This document shows, piece after piece, positions 11,690 through 22,400 of a DNA stretch of 64,000 bases. This DNA comes from Paragordius varius (lineage: Eukaryota > Nematomorpha). The DNA lies in the NCBI GenBank assembly GCA_964247055.1, contig OZ176051.1, forward strand, positions 4,650,001-4,714,000, read 5' to 3'. Within the stretch, counting starts at the first letter, position 1. Each line of letters begins with the position of its first letter. Made by a program: the position numbers and the translations under genes. A model generated the notes under the pieces. That model searched no databases. It was given only the letters and a program-made list of their open reading frames with translations, and had not been told where the DNA came from.

Positions 11690-12985
11690 CTTAATTAACT
11701 CCAGGTTGCATCAAGGCTCGCCCTTAAGCCCGTTCTTCTTTATTACTATCATGGATGAAAACACTAAACCCTCAGAAGGCTTACCAGCCGATGACTCGGT
11801 ATTAATGGCAAAAAGTGAAGTGCGATTAAACACAAATTAGACGAGATGGAAAGAACGGCTAGAAATGTTTGGCCTTAAAGTTAATATACCATTTGCAGTC
11901 TAAATTCACCCTTAAACAATTCAAATTCCCTTCGAACAATTCAAATTCATCCTAAAATAAATTATGTGTTTTTTCAGATTAAAATTATCTATATTTTTTT
12001 ATATTTTAAAAAAATTTTGTTTAAAATTAAAATAATACTGAAAAATTAATAAACTATGCCATAAAAATATATTTAATTGTAATGATGAGTTATATTAGAC
12101 TGAAATTTCATAATTTATTTTTAGGGTGAATTTGAATTGTTCGAGGGTAAATTTGATGTTCAAGGGTGAATTTAAATTGTTTAAGGGTGAATTTGATTTG
12201 TAATGGTATATCAAAAACATTCATGAACGATAATAATAAATAAAATCCCATTAAATGGCCCCCTGCTCAATACGTAATAAAGAAGTTAAAACCACGCAAT
12301 CCAATGTCTCAAATGTAAAAAATGGGTCCACAAAAAATGCTTAAAGTTGAAATCGCTTAAATTATATCATGATTGTATATGCAGCAATTGCACCACGCCC
12401 AACCCAACTTCCACAAACTATATGCAATGAGGAACCTGAAACGATACAAAGCCTCACATATTTAGGTGATATTATAAGCGCTGGTGGGGGCCTTGAACTT
12501 ACTATAAATAACCGAATAATGAATACCCGGTCAAAATACCATATTTCATTCAAATCCAAATCGACTATTTATACCACCACCATACGACCCGTTCCAAATT
12601 ACGCAACAAAAGCAATTGCTTTAACCAAAACAAATTCGCTTAAGTTACAACAAGCTGAAAAGAGGATCCTAAATACTATACTATATGCAACAAACCCAAA
12701 CTACAATAATAATTTTGACCCAAATATTGTCCTACAAATTACTACACTTATCGACTCTTTGTCAAATCGTCTGAGATTCTCGCGGCATGTTGACCGACGC
12801 CCACATGAAAGTTGGCTATAGCGCATGATCGATTTTTCTACAAGTTTACGAAATCGTAAAGCACGTCTATTTAAAAGTTGGCTATCTATTGTGGAAAACA
12901 ATCTGGCTATTTTAAATCTGAAAATTAAAAATGCGCAAGACCAATGCTTATGGCGTAGAGCTATCAAAGAATTACCTCCTTGTTG
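11690..12985 (+). mobile_element. LINE reverse-transcriptase remnant, interrupted by a MITE
   Basis: Frames read LHQGSPLSPFFFITIMDE, then LPADDSVLMAKSE (the RT catalytic ADD box) and RLEMFGLKVNI. After a 322-bp MITE the frame resumes with SKTFMN. From 12369 a 150-codon open frame follows with SLTYLGDIISAGGG, RSKYHISFKS, LKLQQAEKRILNTILY and RHVDRRPHESW. After one stop (12819-12821) it continues to QDQCLWRRAIKELPPC, ending at 12985. The order is that of RTE-like ORF2. The frame is much better kept than in the LINE at 3958, so this copy is younger, but it is 5' truncated and inactive. Confidence 0.85.
11887..12208. mobile_element. MITE family M3, copy 1 (in LINE)
   Basis: TA-flanked element with TACCATTT at one end and AATGGTA at the other. 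Each arm repeats a CAATTCAAATTCACCCTT-like motif. It splits the LINE frame cleanly between LKVNI and SKTFMN. Sister copies lie in two HELQ introns. There is no ORF. Confidence 0.85.
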
Positions 12986-13094
12986 AGAGAAAAAAACCTT
13001 AAAGGTTGAATTAGAATGAGCTTATAAGTTTTATAAAAATGCTTCTACATAAAGATTATCATATACTATACAAAATTTATTTAATATAACCATT

Positions 13095-13462
13095 TTAACC
13101 AATAAAATTTAAAACAACCAGATGGAGCAGTACATGGGCAAAAATAAAATCTGCGACCGCCCTTTCGGGTGTTATGTTGTTAAATTCCAGCTTGTTTTCA
13201 GGATTTAATTGCATCCTTAAACATACTAAAAAATATACATATATTTACCTCCCAATACAAAAGAAGCAATTGTTGAGATAAAACCAGCTAAAAACGAATT
13301 AAAAGGAAACGTTCCAACAATGCAGCAGTATATGAACTGAATAATTCCAACAAACATAACACATAATAAGTAAGAATCAATTAATTTAAGTTTTCTTGAA
13401 GTATTTGTTTTGTATTCATCAAAAGCCTTAAAAAGGACAGTAGAAGTAGAGGCTTGAGACAT
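13095..13462 (-). CDS. DAD1: DAD1/OST2, oligosaccharyltransferase subunit
   Basis: Two exons, 13249-13462 and 13095-13225, give 114 residues (human 113). DAD1 is a small three-helix ER membrane subunit of the complex that transfers the N-glycan to nascent proteins. Diagnostic stretches are [53 protein letters not shown] and [10 protein letters not shown] at the very C terminus. The intron is only 23 nt (13226-13248). The start is ATG 13462; the frame upstream has GTG at 13468, which I do not use. Confidence 0.97.
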
Positions 13463-14108
13463 CTCCACACGTGTATTATATTTAGAGTACCACCGAAAAT
13501 ATCAAACACTCAATTTACCACCTGATTAGTATTTTATATGGGGCTCTTTTTTGTCTTAATTGCTTAAGCTTGTAATTCAATACAATATCAAAAGGTTTAA
13601 AATAATTATTAAGAATATATACACAAATAATAAAAAAATCATGATAATTTATTTTCCCATTGCAACAATTGATATTTGAATATTTTAGTTTACTTTTTGG
13701 AATAGATCCTATAGATTAAAATTTGTGAAAATTACTAAAATTATTATAAAATATGGTTACCAAACATTAAATTTTTATAAATAATCTAGAGAGTGTATCC
13801 ACTAAAAAATAACCTGATTGAAATATATTTTTTGTGATAGAAAAATTCAGTATTATTATCATGATGATTTTGGCTTTGGTCCTTACGAGTATAGGAAGAT
13901 TTACACCTTTGTGTATATTCTTAATTATTTTAATTAGATGTAAACTCTGAGCATTATTTTTCGTTCTTCTTAAATGTGCTACTTTTAAAATAAACGCAAA
14001 ATGCATAGTTTTTTCAAAAATTATGCATTTTGCGTTTTTATTTCTTGCGAACTTCCTATTTAACATTTCAATTAAAAATGGGGTACCTATACTCCAGATA
14101 AATGTAGA
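13463..14108. other. Non-coding interval upstream of DAD1 with a long hairpin
   Basis: No supported exon. At about 13991-14039 an inverted repeat AACGCAAAATGCATA / TATGCATTTTGCGTT is separated by a short AT spacer and would form a strong hairpin. The 126-codon ORF here (13767-14147) runs into the neighbouring TTAA element and is not convincing. Confidence 0.5.
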
Positions 14109-15341
14109 TAAATATTTTAAAAAAATTACTAAAGGAAACGGTCCCAATTTAAATTTTTCTATCCTGATAAAAATTATATAAATAAGGCAAAATATCTAAA
14201 TAAAATTTAATATTGAAAAAAAAAGTTCCATGTCAGACTACTTCGACGCCATTTATATTTAACAAAATTTGTGTAAAATACCGTGTTCATTTAACACTTG
14301 GATACAACACATTCATTATAGTCCTTCGATTCAAATTGGGGAAGTTGGATATCCCAAAAAAAATTAAAAAATATGGAAGGAATCAAAACCATGGCAAAAT
14401 TTTGCACTTATATAGATTAATAAACCGAAATATCTAAAAAATTTTATTCGAAAATACTTGATATTACTTATTTTAAGCTAAAACTCCTAGGTAAAAATTT
14501 AGTCAACGTGGCATGTGTGCAATGGTAAAATTAAAAAATAAGAAAAAATAAACCGCTTTTTCTATTTCTATCAATATTAGATGTAACTTAAATAAAAAAG
14601 CTTAAATTTTACCATTTGAATGAAGACGATATTTTGCAAAAATTCTGTAAAATAAAAATGGCTTCGAAATAGTTTGACATGGAACTTTTTTTTTAAACAA
14701 TTTTATTTGGATATTTTGGCAGATTTATATAATTTTTTTAGGATAGAAGCATAAATTTAAATTGAGCTCGTTTCCTTCAGTAGTTTTATTAAAATCCTAA
14801 CTCAAATTTAGTCTGGGGTATTTACATACCCCAATTTAAATCGAAGTGTTAAAACAAAATTTTATTTAGATATTTTGGCATATTATATAATTTTTATCAG
14901 TATAGAAGCATAAATTTAAAGTGGGAGCGTTTCCTTCAGTAGAGTTTTATAAATCCTAACTTAAATTTAGTCTGGGGTGATTAGATACTCCCATTCGAAT
15001 CGAAGTGTTAAAGGTAAAATTAAGCTAATTTATTATTTAATATCTAACATTGGTAGAAATCGAAAAAATGGGTTTATTGTGTATTATTTTTCAATTAGCC
15101 AATGCACACATGTTACGTTGACAAAATTTTTACCTTTAAGTTTCACATCAAAATAAGTAATATCAAATATTTTTTAATAAAATTTTTTATGTATTTCGGT
15201 ATAATGTAATATAAGTGCAAAATTTTGTCATGGTCCGATCAATTCCATCTTATTCAAAGTATTCAATTTTAAACAGGCCTGGGGTATCCAACTACCCAAT
15301 TTGAATCGAAGAACTGAAATGTCTTATGTCCAAGTGTTAAT
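14109..15341. mobile_element. Nest of TTAA elements
   Basis: A copy in the same orientation as 8986-9540 is split into 14109-14290 and 15013-15341. Between the halves lie a complete inverted copy (14291-14852) and a partial inverted 3' half (14853-15012). Junctions fall at TTAA sequences. The shared interior includes GGAAACGGTCCCAATTTAAA and ACTACTTCGACGCCATTT. There is no ORF. Confidence 0.75.
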
Positions 15342-15344
15342 CAT

Positions 15345-16090
15345 AATGAATGCAGTTTAAAACGCTTTAAAATATCTTGAAAACACTTTTCAACATAATT
15401 TAATGATCCTAAACATCTCCCTCACCTCAGAATTTCAATTAAAATATTCGTTAATATTCAAATTTGTGTCTATAAATGGTGATCTTATATGAAAATTCAT
15501 CGAAATAAAATAAACGAACCTTTAAAATAGAATTGAATCGATAGAAATGTTCAACATCCTTAAATTACGTAGAAAAGGTGTTTTTATAATAACTAAAAGC
15601 GTTTTCACACCGTATCAATCATGTCTTAGAATAGAATATGGTTCAACAAAATTTTGCTAAAAAGTAAATTTTTGTTAAAAGTATGCATTTTTTTAAAAAA
15701 ATATATTTTGATGTCGAATTTTAGCATATATTTAAAAATTTAAGGCGCAATCCATCCCGGCGTTTTTGCGTTAATTTAAAAAACCATTTAGAAGAGCAAA
15801 AAATTAGAGACTTTCAAAGCCCACATCTAAAGCTAAAATATTAAATATATTGTTTTGCTTTTTATAGGTAGTTTATAAATTTTGATGATATTTTCAGATG
15901 AAACATAATGTGCTCAGATTTTGCCTTTTTCTGATATGGACACTTACCATAAATGTGCAAATAACTTTCTCATATCACTCGTAAAGACCAAAACCAAAAA
16001 CACCATGAGAATTTTGATACATTTTCCTATCGGAATAAAATTTCATCAGGTTATTTTTTATACCCCCCGATTTTAGACGCAGTTATGATT
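15345..16090 (-). repeat. Dispersed repeat R2, inverted copy
   Basis: Reverse-complement relative of 9580-10870. It shares the AACGAACCTTT edge, the region around ATTGAATCGATAGAAATG, the CGCAAAAACGCCG-like patch and the AAGTGTCCATATCAG segment. Non-coding. Confidence 0.55.
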
Positions 16091-16890
16091 CATAAACATT
16101 ATTTTGTGCGCATCGTGCATAGTTTGTCCATTACTCAAAAGATGTTATCGACGAATTTTGTTATGGAGAGTTACCTTATTTTTAATTACAATTATAATAA
16201 AACAAGCGGAGAAATTTTTTCTGGTTTTTAAACAAATTAATGACTATTTTCGCACGGATGCAAATTACCTAAAAATGGTTTGTTTTAATTTTTTAGTTTT
16301 AATACTACAATGAAAGACTTTTATTTTTTGGTGGTATTTACCTCATATTTAAAACAATTTATTTTATTAATGGCTAACATATTAATTAATTTTTATTTTC
16401 ATTAATATATTGTTGGTTTTATAACTATCAAATGATATGACACCGCACTTTAATTTTTATGGATTTAATTAAAAATTGTAAGAATTCGTTCATCAACATC
16501 GCCGAGGCCCACTCAGGGCGCCTCATGCTACCTCAAGAGCATAGATTTACATATCTAGAGTACAGCAAAAATAAAAAAACCGCATTAAAAACAACATTAA
16601 AAATTTACACTGGTCAACAAGGTTTTGCACCACCCCATTATTTTTGCATTTTCTGATACCTTATGGCATGGAAAGGCCAAAACAAAAAAGAAAATTGAGG
16701 CCACCAATAAAACTTTTCCGAAATTTAATTTTTAAATTTGTATTTAATTTAAAAATAACAATCATTCCTCGTGTACATATGTTTAAATACTCAAACGAAC
16801 AAGTCGATAAGTAATATTCCATGCATGAATAACAAAATTCTAGGCATTAAATAAGATACTGAACAAGCTAAGAGCCAAAGTATTAAAAAT
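16091..16890. other. Non-coding interval
   Basis: No exon supported. A short GC-richer patch at 16495-16545 stands out from its AT-rich surroundings but matches nothing I recognise. Small ORFs here look random. Confidence 0.5.
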
Positions 16891-17180
16891 CTAAAAGGAG
16901 CTTATGTATAGTGTGATAGATCCGGGCGGCTGCACAAGCTCTGCATATCCCCCAAGCGATCCAATTATGCCAGATATGGCAAAGATAACAATAAGTAATC
17001 GTAAAGCCCGATAAGAGAGACTTGCAAGCAAAATCCAGCCAAATTGACATGTCAAATTAACCAATTCACAGAATAAAGTTAGATTAATTCTACAATTAAA
17101 TTGAATAAAAAGATTAGGTAAATACAAATGGGCCAATCCCATAATAGTTAATTCTACTAAAGTGGCTACACAACATCCAT
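16891..17180 (-). CDS. Possible last exon of a polytopic membrane protein
   Basis: An open frame follows a good acceptor (TAATTTCAG, exon from 17180) and ends with a stop at 16891-16893. It contains three strongly hydrophobic segments: around CCVATLVELTIMGLAHL, LVNLTCQFGWILLASL and LRLLIVIFAISGIIGSL, then GGYAELVQPPG. The open frame continues upstream to 17268, but the acceptor suggests an exon start. A GT...TAG stretch of about 36 nt inside it could be another small intron. I do not recognise the family. A distant TMEM107-like arrangement is conceivable but not shown. No upstream exon was found. Confidence 0.35.
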
Positions 17181-18445
17181 CTGAAATTAAAAATACAAAA
17201 TAACCAATAATTTTAAAAAATAAAGTATATCCACTAGGTATAAATAAGGGATTTTTCGTAAGAAACAACTCAAGAAAAAAAGCCTAATAAGTACTCGAAA
17301 GGACGAAAACTAACAAAAAAATATAGCCTATCTAAAAGCCGAAGGTTTAAACCATAGAATGCCTTTTTTAGTATTTTTTTAAAAATATTTTATACGTATT
17401 AAAAATTCACTTGAAAGAAAAAGACTAAATTTTGACGTTTAAGTCCGTACTATTTTTTTCTCTCTGATATTTAAATGACATATTTATATTCAAAAGATAG
17501 AGTTTAAAACGCTTTATTATATGATGTTAAGTTTAAATATAATAACATTTTATTATAAAGTTATATTTAATTTTCTCTCGATTTTCTCTTGTTTTTGAAA
17601 AATTGAAAAACCTATAATATTTCAAAATTCTGATTGGCGGGATCAAAAATTTTTTCACATTCGGTTTTAAAACACTGAAATTAGTCATAATTTAAAAGTT
17701 TGAGTGGTGGTGCTCAAAAATGTCCAAATTTGTCGACTAGTGTTATCAATCAAACGCATCAAATTTAAATTGCGTAATTGGGTAATTCCTAACCTTGCTC
17801 TTTCTTATATTATTTTTTTTCATGATCAAATTTTCTTTTGTTTATTATTAGTTTATCGTTTTAGACACATGTGCTGTTTAAGAATAACACAATATCCGCA
17901 GCACTTGACATTAGCTTTTCACTAATGTATCAATATTATTTAATTTTTTTCTCCAATATAAATTATATTTCATAAAAAATATTTATTTTATTTTTTTATA
18001 CAAATACACGGTTTTTATGGGGAAGTGTGATTGATTATATGTAAATTTATATATATAATATATATAAAGAATTGATAGTGACCAGAATATTACCATGTTT
18101 GGTATGTTATGGATGGATTTAGAATAATACCTAATATAATTTACATAGTTTTTTATTGCGAGTCAATAAAAATATGAATTTTAATATCTTATTTTATGAC
18201 TGCTGACTATAAAAGGTGAGTGTGACATATAATTGGCATAAAAATAAAAAAAAGTAATAAAAAATCAAAAAAAATTGTTTTAAAAAAATTCTTATAATGT
18301 TACCATTTGATTAGATTATAAAATAAATATTTACTTACACAAAATTATATATCAATATCAATTGCATTGTTCAGCACCGATCAATAGGTTTTATGTATCC
18401 GATAAAATTAAGTATAATTTTATTTAACAACTCAAATTGCTCATA
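17181..18445. other. Non-coding interval
   Basis: AT-rich, with short TA runs near 18050. I see no convincing gene or repeat. Confidence 0.5.
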
Positions 18446-18614
18446 CAGTAGCGTATGGAGTAAACCAATATTAGTCCATAGAAGAATAAAAAAAGGTTTT
18501 TGTAAAAAAACAATCCTAGTTATAAATACACATATCTATAATATCCCCTTGTTTTTTTTAAAAAAAAAATTTTTTATTCTTCTATGAACTAATAATGTCT
18601 TACTCCATACACTG
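18446..18614. mobile_element. MITE with long terminal inverted repeats
   Basis: Starts CAGTAGCGTATGGAGTAA and ends with the near reverse complement TTACTCCATACACTG. The inverted arms, about 48 bp each, run into AATAAAAAA / TTTTTTATT. It is flanked by TA on both sides. The 169-bp element has no ORF and is Tc1/mariner-like. Confidence 0.85.
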
Positions 18615-18671
18615 TATAAAAAAAAGAGACAAAGATACTATTTTTATAGTTTCAACTGATTTTCCAATCAA

Positions 18672-18931
18672 TCAGTCACTATCGTCATTATTAAAATTAT
18701 TGTTGGAGTTAGAGTTGTTATAAAGCGAAGATAACGTCGTAGAAGTTAAACCAAAATTTTTGATAGAGGGAGTTGACCTGGTCGTGTCAGTATCCCTTGC
18801 CTCACCACCACTACCCGAGGAGCCACCCCGTGTGACTGCTGGACTTAAAACGGTTCGACCCCTAGCCCGTGCATTAGTTAAAACGTCAGCATATTTTTCT
18901 TCGATGTAATCGGCATATTTTTTGAGTAAAT
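18672..18931 (-). CDS. Possible alternative last exon of the TRIM-NHL gene
   Basis: After an acceptor (AAATAG) a frame of 86 codons reads LLKKYADYIEEKYADVL, then RGRTVLSPAVTRGGSSGSGG and a Ser/Asn-rich tail ending DDSD at TGA 18672-18674. Base composition is clearly coding-like. It needs a phase-1 donor upstream; the RING exon of the neighbouring TRIM-NHL gene ends in phase 1. It could therefore be an alternative 3' exon that skips the NHL exon. It could instead belong to another gene or to a donor inside the NHL exon. Transcript data are needed to choose. Confidence 0.5.
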
Positions 18932-19489
18932 CTATTTATGTATGTGGTGAATTTGATGAATTTTTTACTAAAATTATTAGACATTAATTTATTAATAGAT
19001 TTAGTTAGTTCAATTCAGTTTTACTTTAGAAAGAAAAAAAGGACAGAGCCAAAAATGTACTACTGTGTGACAATAGAGGTGGTAAGGTAAGGGATATACG
19101 TAAGTAAGTTAAGAAAAGTCCAATAATCAATTAAATAAATGAAAATACTAACCTATTTAATATATACATTAAACATTGATAGCAAATTTAAATTTATTGG
19201 TGTCAATATCAAAGTAAAAAAACTTTCCATTTGATAATGCGTTTTTAGTTATATCAAGTAATTACACATAATAGTATTTGAGGTGAAAATAACTACAACA
19301 TTCGAAAAAATGCTTATGCACAAATAATTAATTTACTATAACACTATTCAAATGCTCTTTTACAATTTGCTAGCAAAATTAAAAAGCACAATAAATTTTG
19401 TGAAATTATAAAAATAATCAAGAAATTATAATAATAATTAAATTAATCGAATGAATGCTTGCGTATTTGTTAGAAAAAAAAATTAGTAT
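18932..19489. other. Intron or 3' flank of TRIM-NHL
   Basis: AT-rich sequence between the NHL stop and the candidate alternative exon. No other feature seen. Confidence 0.5.
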
Positions 19490-22400
19490 CTAAAAAAATT
19501 GGATTCGATTGTTCATAAAATCTGACACGGCAAACAGATCCTTGCGAAAAAAATTATTCGATGCTTTCGTTTTCGCAAAAGAGTCATAGTTTTCGTTTTC
19601 ATTGACATGGTCTGCGTCTAAATTTTCAATCATCAAACTATCTTTGGGTAGAACCATATTTGTCATCGATAATGGTATGGATATACATGAATCAAAATGG
19701 TAGGGGGGTGTGAAATCGCAATCAATGGATCTCTTACAATTGATGTCTTGCCACGTTTGAACACTATTTTCATTCGATATGAGCGATATGAGTTGTATAG
19801 GTCTTGCATCAGGTGTCATTTGTATTAGCCGATAATTCCCAGAATCGAGCAAAACAACACCATCGGTAAATGCATGGCGCGACACACTGGTGGGATAATT
19901 TAACTTTTCCATCACCATGTTAGAGGATGGTACTTTATTCACATTACTATTTAAACCATTAAAAACGACATCTGGCAATGAAGATGGCAGAGTGTGTGGA
20001 ATATAATCTAAGCATGCTATTTTATTCCCATTTTTGTCAAACAACTTAAGTGAATGATCTCCAATATCCGTTACATAAACTATGGCAGTTTGCGGAGAAA
20101 CGTATATTCGATATGGGGCAGTTAAATTGTTATGGCCCCATTTACCAGTTAAAATACCTTCTGGTGTAAAGACCTGTATACGACGATTAAATTTATCGGC
20201 AACATAGAAATTGCCAGATGCGTCAAACGCGACTCCACTGGGATGATCAAATTTACCAGGGGCGGTACCCTTTTCTTTACCGCCAATATGAGCCAAATAT
20301 TTCAATTTTGAATCTAACATCATTATCTTATGATTCTCGGTATCAGCCACAATTAGCTGTTGGTGAGGGCCTACCGCCACATCAGACGGTTTGTTCAATT
20401 GATCATTGGCACTCCCGAAATTGCCATAACTTCTGACGGGAGATAGAGCAACATTGAAATTCGCATTGAGTTTATCAAGGGGTTGAGCTTGTAGTTTTAA
20501 CATTCTTATCTTGTTATTACCCTTGTCGGCTAGGAAAATGTGTTGGCCGTTTGGACTAACATCCATACCCATAGGTTTTTTAAACGATAACTTGTGCTGA
20601 TTGATGCGGTGCTTAGGCAAGTTAATTTTCGAAGATGGATTGACTTTTATTATGAGTTGTGCACTAATTCCATTCTCAAACATGGAGGAACGGGCAATTT
20701 TTGTACCACCATTGAACCAGGGAGCACATTCATCGATACTGTTGTTTGGAGAAGTGTTCAACATTTGCTTAGGATGAGATCCATTAGTTACGACATCGTT
20801 TTGGCACTGCTTAATAGGTTGAATTAAATCATGAGGTAAAATTTGTGTTTGTTGTTGCGTAGGCCTCACCATAAGAGATTGAGGTATGGGCGGTAAAGAT
20901 CCCTTTTTCCCCTTTTTGATCATGATGGGGGACTGTAGTAATGAATGGAAAATATTTGCAGCATTCTTTGGGGGGAGAGAAGAACCATCATTTTCTTTCC
21001 CACCTTTAAGTATTTTGTTATGATCCACTGATAAAAATGAAGCTACTGGTTGATGAGCCACCTTAAGTGCCGATGTATTCCCTTCATCTATATAGGTTAT
21101 TTCATAATTATCATTACCACCGTACTCACTGTATAATTCATTCGCAAAAATAGGTGATTGATTTTGTTGAGAAGATAAGGCTGAAGCAAAAGAATTTGCT
21201 TCCTCAGAATCGTCTAAAAAATTATCCGAATTTGCCAAACTTTCTTGGAAACTGCTATCATGTGCTAAGGATGAGTCCAAATCTTCCGTAAATTTGTCAA
21301 TATCTTTTTGAAGATTGGATATCTTGTTCAAATATGCCTTTATTTGGGATTCAAATAATTCATCATACATTTCATTAGATTTTGGTTGTTTTTTAATAAT
21401 CCCATCCGTTGATGGAGTTTCTTTCATTTTTCGGTTATTTGGTGGTGGTTTTTGTGATGAAGTGCCAATGTTTAATGAATCAATTTTATGTGCGTTATTA
21501 CTATTACTGCCATTCGTGGAAGTAATTGCTTTGACAGAGTTTCCATTTAAATCATATTCACCACCTTTTTGTTTAATATTATTATTATTATTATCGACAT
21601 ATTTGTTTTTCCTATTATTGTTGATACTGTTTTTATTATCTACTAAACCTTTTTCTTCTATGCGTGTAACATCATTTTCGTTTTTAAGGTCATTAGATGA
21701 GGATAAGGTAGTAGCCATTTCGTACAGACTTCCATTACCATTACCTGCCCTCTGTTCAGTTTGTTGTGATGATGAAAAGTTTGGGTATTGGATAGATCTC
21801 AATTTTTCGATGCGTTCACGGATAGGGATATATTTACAATTACTTTCATTCGCGTTCCCATCGGGTGAATAAATGGCCACAGATGCCAAATTCATGAGTA
21901 ATTCGTTTCGTCGTTTGAATCGTTGTAAGGTATTAAATTTATTTTTGATTGATTCCGTTATTAATTTTGAATCTTCGGCCAACAGCAATGGTTTATCAAT
22001 GATGGAATACGCTTTTGAAGCTGGCACCTTATTTTCATTTTTCTTATTATTATCGTTGTTATCAATGTTTTTTGTACTCTTACTCTTAATATTATCATTT
22101 TTAATGCTATTTAAGTTATTATTTGTATCATTGTAGACGCCAAAATTATCATCATTCATATCATCTTCCGCCACGCAATTATTTCTGCTGTTACATTGTG
22201 ATCTTTGTTTTTTCAATTCAACACGCATTTTTATAGGCAAGTTTTGTAAGTATTCAATGCTGCTTGCTGCATTAATTCCATCAGGCGTGGTATTTTTATG
22301 GGTTGGCGATTCGTTTCTATTGTAGCTCTTGTTCTTGTTCTCGAGTGTATACAATCTCCGGCTCCCACGAGCCGAATAATTTGTTAAAAAACGGTTTATG

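Noticed and set aside
13767-14147. 126-codon minus-strand ORF
   Set aside because: It overlaps a hairpin and the TTAA element, has no recognisable domain, and has AT-driven composition.
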